Source: Marinilabiliaceae bacterium JC040 (GTDB lineage: Bacteria > Bacteroidota > Bacteroidia > Bacteroidales > Marinifilaceae). From it: a stretch of DNA of 64,000 nucleotides. How positions within the stretch are numbered: the first letter of the stretch is position 1; each line of letters starts with the position of its first letter. Below, piece by piece: positions 57,807 to 64,000 of this stretch. The notes below the pieces were generated by a model that worked only from the letters and a program-made list of their open reading frames with translations, did not search any database and was not told the origin of the DNA. Position numbers and translations under genes: made by a program. The DNA is taken from NCBI GenBank assembly GCA_022496785.1, contig SNAP01000003.1:252447-316446 (forward strand). Reading direction: 5' to 3'.

Positions 57807-58658
57807 ATGAATATTTCAATAAACAAAGAAGAATGCATTAAATGTAAAAAGTGTATATCAGTATGCATTAAAGACATTTTCACTTATAATGGAGAAATAG
57901 AAATCAATAACGAAGATGAATGTATAGAATGTGGACACTGCCTGGCCTACTGCCCTACTAATTCAGTAATACATTCTAGTTTTCCCAAAACAAAGGTTCA
58001 CAATATCAGTAGAGAAAACATTCCAAATTCCAACGATTTAATGGAACTAATTAAATCTAGAAGATCAACTAGAGTTTTTTCAAAGAATCTTATTCCAGAC
58101 GAAACTCTTAAAACAATTATTGAAGCAGCCCACAGAGCTCCAACAGCTAAAAACAAACAACTAGTTGAATTTACAATAATAACGAATAAGGAAATTCTTT
58201 CAGAAATTTCAACTTACACTGTATCTGTTTTTTCTAAAATAGCTAAGAAATTGAATAATCCATTTATAAAATCAATAGCAAAACCTTTTGCTAGCGAAGT
58301 ATATAATCTACTTCCAAGTTTCCTTAGTATGCAAGAAAAATTCAAAAATGGTGAAGATATAATCTTAAGAGAAGCGACAGCTCTTTTATTAATTCATTCA
58401 GAGAAAAATAGATTTGCAATACAAGATGCTAATCTTGCATACCAAAATGCATCATTAATGGCAGAATCTATGGGAATAGGACAATTCTATACTGGTTTTA
58501 TTATAGCTGCTATAGACAACGATAATAGAAAAAATTACCTATCTAATAAATTAGGTATTAAAGGAAATATTTATGCAGGTATGGCTCTAGGAATTCCTAA
58601 ATTTTCATACTCAAAATATATAGATAAAAAAGACATATCTATTAATTGGATCAAATAA
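57807..58658 (+). CDS. Ferredoxin-fused nitroreductase family protein
   Basis: A 283-residue protein. The N-terminal ferredoxin domain (about 1-62) has two 4Fe-4S sets, CIKCKKCISVC and CIECGHCLAYC. Then a nitroreductase flavin domain (about 78-283) has SRRSTRVFSKN for FMN phosphate contact, AAHRAPTAKNKQ and AESMGIGQFYTGFII. It probably reduces a small substrate with electrons from its own clusters. Its upstream region carries the four palindromes, so it may belong to the regulon of the neighbouring HipB-like protein. Confidence 0.92.
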   Translation: MNISINKEECIKCKKCISVCIKDIFTYNGEIEINNEDECIECGHCLAYCPTNSVIHSSFPKTKVHNISRENIPNSNDLMELIKSRRSTRVFSKNLIPDETLKTIIEAAHRAPTAKNKQLVEFTIITNKEILSEISTYTVSVFSKIAKKLNNPFIKSIAKPFASEVYNLLPSFLSMQEKFKNGEDIILREATALLLIHSEKNRFAIQDANLAYQNASLMAESMGIGQFYTGFIIAAIDNDNRKNYLSNKLGIKGNIYAGMALGIPKFSYSKYIDKKDISINWIK

Positions 58659-58916
58659 TTTATAATGCATAATACAGCTAGATTACAATTTTAAAAATTA
58701 TATTAAAAATATAAAATAGTAAAATCATAATAAACTTATACCTATCTTAAAAACAATCAATGTTTTTGTTTATTTAATATTCTTTAACAAATATTCATTT
58801 ATAATTTAATAAGAAATAAAAAACCTTTTAGAATTGTTAAATTATACTCTACACAAGCAATTGCGGGCATATATTGTTATTTTCTTTCTTATATTTCGAC
58901 CAAAAATAACATACTT

Positions 58917-59489
58917 ATGAAACGAGACTACATAATTAACTACATGCTATTTGAATTAAACAATCTAGCTATTAAAAAAACAGATATTTATCTCAATCAA
59001 GATGAAATAAATACATTAAAGAAGTATATTGAAAGGGTAGAATTAGAAAAAAACGAAATAATTACTCTAAATAATGATAGTTATATCTACTTTGTAGAAC
59101 AAGGTATCCTAGCAAACTGGATAAATTGTGGCAATAAAAAAAGAATTATTCACTTTTCTAAAGAAGGAGAATTTGTAAACATTAACAATAACCTAAATCT
59201 TAAAGTACAAGCTATTAAGATAACATGTATCTGGAGAATAAATAGAAATAAAATTGAAAGTGCATTTAGTAACTCAAATAAAGCATACAATATTTACAAG
59301 CTACTTTGGGACAATCATACTTCTATTCTAGAAGATAGAATTGCTTGTTTATTGAGTAGTACTTTAAAGGAAAGATATTTGAACTTATACAAAAATTTAA
59401 AGGAGTATATAAATTACATCCCTAACAATATGATTGCACAATACTTAGGAACAACACCTCAGACTTTAAGTAGAATAAAGAATCAGTAA
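58917..59489 (+). CDS. Crp/Fnr-family transcriptional regulator
   Basis: A 190-residue regulator. The N-terminal cNMP-binding-like barrel (about 25-115) is short and lacks the canonical nucleotide-binding Arg-Ala motif. The C-terminal HTH has NMIAQYLGTTPQTLSRIKNQ at the very end, with no further wing. In Bacteroidota such proteins sense diverse signals. The ligand is unknown. It stands alone. Confidence 0.85.
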   Translation: MKRDYIINYMLFELNNLAIKKTDIYLNQDEINTLKKYIERVELEKNEIITLNNDSYIYFVEQGILANWINCGNKKRIIHFSKEGEFVNINNNLNLKVQAIKITCIWRINRNKIESAFSNSNKAYNIYKLLWDNHTSILEDRIACLLSSTLKERYLNLYKNLKEYINYIPNNMIAQYLGTTPQTLSRIKNQ

Positions 59490-59796
59490 ATAGATTCCGA
59501 AAATCATATATTCCCAAGTAATCACAGTCCTGAATATATAATTTCGAATCTTGCAAAATATCTAAAATTTTATGGGGAATTATAAATTAATTCCCTATTT
59601 GCTCTATATAACAAAAAGTATTAAGCTTAGTACAAACCTCTAGGTAGTTCTGCCGTACCATTTCTCATATTTTTCGAACTTAATACGGACTTGATACGGA
59701 GAGGGTACGAACAAAAATACTATAAGCAAATCTAAATATCCACTTAATAGTGAATATAATTTAAATATTAAAGTAGTATATTAAGAAATTTTTAAT
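59490..59796. other. Gap with the second copy of the 60-bp repeat
   Basis: About 307 bp between convergent genes. It contains the 60-bp repeat (59648-59707) and no gene; no clear terminator hairpin stood out. Confidence 0.6.
59648..59707 (-). repeat. 60-bp dispersed intergenic repeat, copy B
   Basis: Minus-strand copy of 17389-17448: identical at 28 of the first 30 bases and at all of the last 12, with a variable 18-bp middle. CCGTATC faces GGTACGG, so the internal hairpin has one mismatch compared with copy A. Confidence 0.75.
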
Positions 59797-60450
59797 CTAA
59801 AAAAGATTTTCCACCCACGATTTAATTGGTTCAAAAGACGCTACTAAAGCAAAAGCTCCTAAAATAGTAATTATTACTCCTGAGACTCTATTTATAATAA
59901 ATAAGCTTCTTAGTCGAAACTTTCTTCTGAAAAGATTTATAATGGTAGTTAGAACATACCACCAAAGAGTTGCACCTATTAAAACTCCAGAAACCACAAT
60001 CGCTTCAATAAGCAAAGTAGGATTTGTTCCAAAAGCATTTGTTCCTGCAAAATATGCAATAAAAAGTACTATTGCCACAGGATTAGTGACTGTAAGGAAA
60101 AATAACGACACATAATCTTTTAGTAAATTGGCTTTACCTGTTCTTCTCGATCTATATTGTTTTACAGGATTTGCGAAATATATCTTCAAACCTATTACAA
60201 CTAAAATAGCACTTGCTATAATTTGAAGAATAAACTGTTGTGCTTGAATAAAAGTAATTACAAAACCAAAACCAAAAGCAGCTAAAATAGCATAGAAAGT
60301 GTCGGCAGATGCAGCACCCATACCAGATATAAAACCTGATAATCTTCCTTTACTTAAAGTCTTCTGTATAATCAATACCCCCATTGGGCCAAGTGGTATC
60401 GATACCATTAAACCAATAATTATTCCCTTTATTAGATGCTCTATCACCAT
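59797..60450 (-). CDS. LysE-family translocator
   Basis: A 217-residue membrane protein with about six hydrophobic segments; the N-terminus is GLMVSIPLGPMGVLIIQKTL, then GFISGMGAASADTFYAILAA and a central YVSLFFLTVTNPVAIVLFIAY. Related to, but distinct from, the LysE protein at 40046. Function: export of an amino acid or other small amphiphile. Confidence 0.92.
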   Translation of the reverse strand: MVIEHLIKGIIIGLMVSIPLGPMGVLIIQKTLSKGRLSGFISGMGAASADTFYAILAAFGFGFVITFIQAQQFILQIIASAILVVIGLKIYFANPVKQYRSRRTGKANLLKDYVSLFFLTVTNPVAIVLFIAYFAGTNAFGTNPTLLIEAIVVSGVLIGATLWWYVLTTIINLFRRKFRLRSLFIINRVSGVIITILGAFALVASFEPIKSWVENLF

Positions 60451-60472
60451 TGTCTTAGTTCTTTTAGTCGTA

Positions 60473-60480
60473 CAAATCTA
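60473..60480 (-). promoter_or_regulatory. -7 box for the LysE-family gene
   Basis: Minus-strand TAGATTTG, a full TAnnTTTG match, 23 bp before the ATG at 60450. Confidence 0.45.
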
Positions 60481-60515
60481 ATATAATTAATTCACTCAAT
60501 CAATAGGTTTATTAG

Positions 60516-60827
60516 CTAGAAAAAGATAATATCATCTATTATTTTCTCTCCTAGTCTAGTATTTAGGGACTTAATAATTCTAGGTTTAAGCACTAATAAT
60601 TCATTTTTTACAATTGACGAGGATAATTTAACATACAATTTACCATTTGATAAATTCATTTTTGTAGTTCTATTAGCCACCATTTTCCCAACAGTCTCAG
60701 GCCAAGCGTCAACAATATCAGACTCTTGCATCTTTTTCCTATAGCCTAATTTATTCAGAGCTTGGTCAATAAGTATATCTATCTTATCTCCTCTACTATC
60801 TCTAATGTCATTTTTAAATCGTTTCAT
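60516..60827 (-). CDS. DUF721/DciA-like protein
   Basis: A 103-residue DUF721 protein, the family that includes the DciA replicative-helicase operator. Typical features are KIDILIDQALNKLGYRKKM, then VDAWPETVGKMVANRTT and KLYVKLSSSIVKNELLVLK. It overlaps recF by 14 bp at its start, so is translationally coupled, a classic pairing. The likely role is helicase loading. Confidence 0.9.
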   Translation of the reverse strand: MKRFKNDIRDSRGDKIDILIDQALNKLGYRKKMQESDIVDAWPETVGKMVANRTTKMNLSNGKLYVKLSSSIVKNELLVLKPRIIKSLNTRLGEKIIDDIIFF

Positions 60828-61908
60828 CTACAATACCTCCCTTATTAATTTTGAAAAGTTTATATCCCGATCCCACATCTTTTAATATATTATCGATATT
60901 ATCTTTATTAGTATCTGAAATAAAAATCTGTCCAAAATTTGAATCGTTTACCAATCGAACAATCTGTTCAACTCTATCTGCATCTAATTTATCAAAAATA
61001 TCATCAAGAATCAGAATAGATTTCTTACCACTTACATTTTTAATAAAATCGAATTGTGCAAGTTTCATTGCTGTTAAGTAAGTTTTCTTTTGACCTTGAG
61101 AAGCTATTTTACTAGCAGGATATTCATCTAATTTAAATAAAAGATTATCTCTATGTGTTCCTACTGTTGTATACTGCATTGCAATATCTTTTGAATATGA
61201 TTGTATTAAAAGATTTTCAAAAGTCTCGCTATTTAATTGAGAAACATATTCAAGACTTACTTTTTCCTGAGATCCTGATATAATATCATAATATTTCTGG
61301 AAATAGGGCATTATTTTTTCTACAAACTCACATCTTTTAGAATGAATTGATTTTCCCAATTCTGAAAGTTGAACATCCCAAACTTCTAGTAATTCTTTAT
61401 CAATAAAATTTGCTTTCAGCATAGCATTTCTTTGCTGAATAGCTTTATTGTATTTTATAAGATTTATCAAATACTGCTTATCCCATTGAGAAATTATACC
61501 ATCCATATATTTCCTTCTTTCTTCGTTTCCTCCAGATATAATATTATTATCGTAAGGAGTTGCCATAACAACTGAAAGTTTACCTATATGATCTGATAAT
61601 TTTTTATACTCTTCACCTTTATATTTGAATTTCTTCTTCTGACCCTTCTTATATGCCACATAAACATCTTCACTCTCCTCTTCCCCATAATAAGCATGTA
61701 GTCCCATATAATCAGCTCCATGACGCAAATTTTGACTATCAGGAAGCCCAAAATAGCTTTTACAGAAAGATAAATAATAGATTGAGTCTAAAATATTAGT
61801 TTTACCCACTCCATTATTACCAATTAAACAATTAATTCCATCACAAAATTGAAGTTCTAAATCTTCTATATTCTTGTAATTGAGTATCTCTAGTCGTTTT
61901 ACGTACAT
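60814..61908 (-). CDS. recF: DNA replication and repair protein RecF
   Basis: A 364-residue SMC-like ATPase that helps load RecA at single-strand gaps. Walker A LIGNNGVGKTNILDSIY (about 28-44), arm segments, ABC signature ASQGQKKTYLTAMKLA, Walker B KSILILDDIFDKLD. Full length. A promoter box is at 61929-61936 and the DUF721 gene follows with overlap. Confidence 0.97.
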   Translation of the reverse strand: MYVKRLEILNYKNIEDLELQFCDGINCLIGNNGVGKTNILDSIYYLSFCKSYFGLPDSQNLRHGADYMGLHAYYGEEESEDVYVAYKKGQKKKFKYKGEEYKKLSDHIGKLSVVMATPYDNNIISGGNEERRKYMDGIISQWDKQYLINLIKYNKAIQQRNAMLKANFIDKELLEVWDVQLSELGKSIHSKRCEFVEKIMPYFQKYYDIISGSQEKVSLEYVSQLNSETFENLLIQSYSKDIAMQYTTVGTHRDNLLFKLDEYPASKIASQGQKKTYLTAMKLAQFDFIKNVSGKKSILILDDIFDKLDADRVEQIVRLVNDSNFGQIFISDTNKDNIDNILKDVGSGYKLFKINKGGIVDETI

Positions 61909-61928
61909 GCTTTACTATTTAGTTTTCA

Positions 61929-61936
61929 CAAATATA
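61929..61936 (-). promoter_or_regulatory. -7 box for recF
   Basis: Minus-strand TATATTTG, 21 bp before the recF ATG. Confidence 0.5.
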
Positions 61937-62025
61937 AAGCTAATCTATAAGAAATGTAAATTGAAAAGGGCATAAATACTAGTATTTTTTTATAAAAAGA
62001 GCTTCATTCTTACATAAAAAAAAAG

Positions 62026-62033
62026 TATTTTTG
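62026..62033 (+). promoter_or_regulatory. -7 box for the TPR gene
   Basis: TATTTTTG, 39 bp before the ATG at 62073. Confidence 0.5.
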
Positions 62034-62072
62034 CCTGTAAGTAAAATTTAAAGAAACTTAAAAACTATAAAT

Positions 62073-62765
62073 ATGTCTAAACAACAACACACAGACCATC
62101 ATGAGGAGAATTTCGAAAATATCGAAAGAGCCTTAACAAGTACAGAACAATTTATTGAAAATAACAGAAAAAGATTAACATACGGAACAATAGCTCTTAT
62201 TGCCCTTGTTGCTATTGTTATTGGATATCATAAATTATACAAAGCTCCTCTTGAAAAAGAAGCTATTGCACAAATTGCTGGTGCTCAAAATTACTTTGGT
62301 AAAGGTGAGTATACAAAAGCTCTTAAAGGTGACGGTAATAAATTAGGTTTTAATGCTGTTATAGCAGATTATAGTTCAACTACAGCAGGAAATACTGCTA
62401 AAGCTTATGCTGGTGTTTGCTACCTTAAATTAGGTAAATACGACAAAGCAATTGAATTATTAAAAGATTTTTCTTCTGATGATTTTTTAGTTTCTCAATT
62501 AGCTATTTCTAATATCGGTGATGCTTATATGGAAAAAGGTAAATTCAATGAAGCTGCTTCATCTTATGAAAAAGCTGCAAAAGATAAAACTAATAATTTT
62601 ACAACTCCAGTATTCTTAATGAAAGCAGGAAACGCTTATGAAATGGCTAAAAACTATAAGAAAGCTTTAGCTATCTACGAAAAAGTAGAAAAAGAGCATT
62701 CTAAATCTATGGAAGCTAGAGATATTGAAAAATATATTACTAGAGCAAAATTACTATTGAAATAA
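62073..62765 (+). CDS. Membrane-anchored TPR protein
   Basis: A 230-residue protein with a short cytoplasmic start (about 1-35), one membrane helix (about 36-55: LTYGTIALIALVAIVIGY) and TPR-like repeats facing the periplasm, e.g. AKAYAGVCYLKLGKYDKAIEL, NIGDAYMEKGKFNEAASSY and KAGNAYEMAKNYKKALAIY. It resembles YfgM-like chaperone-linked proteins. Function not established. Confidence 0.85.
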   Translation: MSKQQHTDHHEENFENIERALTSTEQFIENNRKRLTYGTIALIALVAIVIGYHKLYKAPLEKEAIAQIAGAQNYFGKGEYTKALKGDGNKLGFNAVIADYSSTTAGNTAKAYAGVCYLKLGKYDKAIELLKDFSSDDFLVSQLAISNIGDAYMEKGKFNEAASSYEKAAKDKTNNFTTPVFLMKAGNAYEMAKNYKKALAIYEKVEKEHSKSMEARDIEKYITRAKLLLK

Positions 62766-62786
62766 TAATATTTCTAATATAGAAGA

Positions 62787-62812
62787 AAGCTGTCTAAACA
62801 ATTAGACAGCTT
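62787..62812 (+). terminator. Terminator after the TPR gene
   Basis: Perfect 11-bp stem AAGCTGTCTAA / TTAGACAGCTT followed by a U run. Confidence 0.9.
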
Positions 62813-62844
62813 TTTTTATACCTAGAATTTTATAAATTCTTATA

Positions 62845-63321
62845 TTATTTTTGAATTGTATTTATTAATCCCTCACAGGCGTCTTCTAATATATCTAAAA
62901 CCAATTCAAATCCCTTATCTCCCCCAAAGTATGGATCGGGAACTTCGTCCCATTGTGAGTAATTTATGCAATAATCTGTCATTTTAGAGATTTTAGAATA
63001 TTCATTCTCATTTTTAGCTTGAGATCGTAAATCAATAATATTTTGATCGTCCATTCCAATAATATAATCGAAATCTTCAAAATCTGAATCAGCATAAAAC
63101 TTTCTAGATAAAGATTGAAGATCGTATCCTCTTCTAACAGCATGCTTTTGCATTCTTCTATCAGCTTGATCGCCATTGTGCCAACCAGAAGTCCCTGCAG
63201 AATCAATTATAAAATTTTCTGCTATACCTTTGTCTTCAATCATCTTAAGAAATATTGCTTCTGCAGAAGGAGAACGGCATATATTACCTAAACATACAAA
63301 TAATATTTTTGTCTTATCCAT
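62845..63321 (-). CDS. Low-molecular-weight protein-tyrosine-phosphatase family protein
   Basis: A 158-residue phosphatase. The P-loop CLGNICRS (Cys 10, Arg 16) and the general acid Asp in VPDPYFGG are intact, with the FDYIIGMDDQN strand between. Targets may include capsule-system tyrosine kinases or arginine phosphates; the neighbourhood gives no clue. It lies between ftsY and a convergent terminator. Confidence 0.94.
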   Translation of the reverse strand: MDKTKILFVCLGNICRSPSAEAIFLKMIEDKGIAENFIIDSAGTSGWHNGDQADRRMQKHAVRRGYDLQSLSRKFYADSDFEDFDYIIGMDDQNIIDLRSQAKNENEYSKISKMTDYCINYSQWDEVPDPYFGGDKGFELVLDILEDACEGLINTIQK

Positions 63322-63347
63322 AACTAATATCTTTAAAGATTAAAAAA

Positions 63348-63387
63348 AGGCTGTTGCATGAGACTAAAAAGAAACATACAACAGCCT
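63348..63387 (-). terminator. Terminator after ftsY
   Basis: 9-bp stem AGGCTGTTG / CAACAGCCT with a 22-nt loop, followed by a U7 run on the minus strand. Confidence 0.8.
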
Positions 63388-63415
63388 GAATTATATTTTA
63401 TTTATTATTTGGTTT

Positions 63416-64000
63416 TTAGAATAATGATTTAACAAATTCTGTTCTATTAAAGACTTGCAAATCGTCAATTCCTTCACCTATACCAATATACTTAACTGGA
63501 ATTTTAAATTGATCTGATATACCTATCACAACACCACCTTTAGCAGTACCATCAAGTTTGGTGATTGCTAGAGCATTTACTTCAGTAGCTAAAGTAAATT
63601 GTTTAGCTTGCTCAAATGCATTCTGTCCTGTAGAACCATCCAAAACCAAAAGGATTTCATCAGGGACATTAGGATATATCTTATTCATTACATTTTTAAT
63701 CTTAGTAAGCTCGTTCATCAAATTCACTTTATTGTGAAGACGACCAGCTGTATCAATAATAACAACATCAGCGTTAGTAGCTTTAGCTTTACTAAGAGTA
63801 TCAAAAGCAACAGATGCAGGATCAGAACCCATAGATTGTTTAACTATCGGAACATCAACTCTTTGAGCCCATACTTCTAATTGCTCAATAGCAGCAGCTC
63901 TAAAGGTATCAGCGGCTCCAAGCAATACAGATTTTCCTTGTTTTTTAAATTGACTAGCTAGTTTACCAATTGTAGTTGTTTTACCAACACCATTAACACC
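63416..64000 (-). CDS. ftsY: Signal recognition particle receptor FtsY, N-terminus cut by window edge
   Basis: Only the NG GTPase part is inside the window, 194 codons plus stop. It has the G1 loop GVNGVGKTTTIGKLA at the edge, G2-type DTFRAAAIEQL, G3 DTAGRLHNK, G4 TKLDGTAKGG and the C-terminal IGIGEGIDDLQVFN. FtsY receives SRP-bound ribosomes at the membrane. The A domain and start codon lie beyond base 64000. Confidence 0.97.
   Translation of the reverse strand, partial: GVNGVGKTTTIGKLASQFKKQGKSVLLGAADTFRAAAIEQLEVWAQRVDVPIVKQSMGSDPASVAFDTLSKAKATNADVVIIDTAGRLHNKVNLMNELTKIKNVMNKIYPNVPDEILLVLDGSTGQNAFEQAKQFTLATEVNALAITKLDGTAKGGVVIGISDQFKIPVKYIGIGEGIDDLQVFNRTEFVKSLF

Overview
This is a contiguous, A+T-rich stretch of a Bacteroidota chromosome, most likely from an anaerobic or fermentative member of class Bacteroidia. 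That placement is inference from gene content. The evidence is a Na+-translocating methylmalonyl-CoA decarboxylase set for propionate formation, kdsA and lolA (Gram-negative envelope), a short SerA without its usual catalytic histidine, a DUF5606 protein, and ferredoxin-fused MinD-type ATPases typical of anaerobes. Many starts also have the Bacteroidota -7 promoter box TAnnTTTG a short way upstream. I saw no rRNA, tRNA, CRISPR array or transposase.

Bases 1-10250 form a defence island on the minus strand. A complete EcoEI-like type I restriction-modification operon (hsdR, hsdM, hsdS) runs within 26 bp into a PRTase-like gene and a small winged-helix-like gene. These are followed by a roughly 180-nt strongly structured non-coding stretch and a retron-type reverse transcriptase that runs off the left edge. 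This arrangement reads as a retron of the PRTase + wHTH kind, possibly co-transcribed with the R-M genes. Upstream are a decayed gene remnant, a two-gene unit (GNAT acetyltransferase plus a protein with a HEPN-type Rx4H motif), and a 134-bp inverted-repeat element.

Bases 10600-15200 carry the propionate module (mce, mmdA, gamma subunit, biotin carrier, beta subunit), with an unusual secreted-type domain fused to the beta subunit. Bases 15300-33000 hold a tandem double adenylate kinase with a degenerate second half, tcdA, a stress-protein-like gene, an MMPL-type export cluster (transporter, LolA-like protein, outer-membrane barrel), a large metallopeptidase/propeller outer-membrane protein, a LigA enlarged by extra helix-hairpin-helix-like repeats, kdsA, rarA and a TPR protein. 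Bases 32900-46200 hold a TerB-DnaJ protein, rmuC, paired PH-domain membrane proteins, a NifX/MinD/MinD iron-sulfur cluster, a LysE exporter, pncB, a PepC-like peptidase, ThrE and a TlpA-like lipoprotein.

Bases 46200-55000 are serine/glycine one-carbon metabolism (serC, serA, a DUF1015 protein, gcvT), an HPt protein, lolA and ftsK. Bases 55000-64000 contain carbamate kinase plus ornithine carbamoyltransferase, and an orphan HipB-type regulator. Its upstream region has four 18-bp palindromes spaced exactly 41 bp apart and facing a ferredoxin-nitroreductase gene. Then come a Crp/Fnr-like regulator, a LysE exporter, recF with a DUF721 gene, a TPR protein, a low-molecular-weight phosphatase and the 3' part of ftsY, cut by the right edge. 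One 60-bp repeat occurs twice in intergenic DNA, in opposite orientations, about 42 kb apart.
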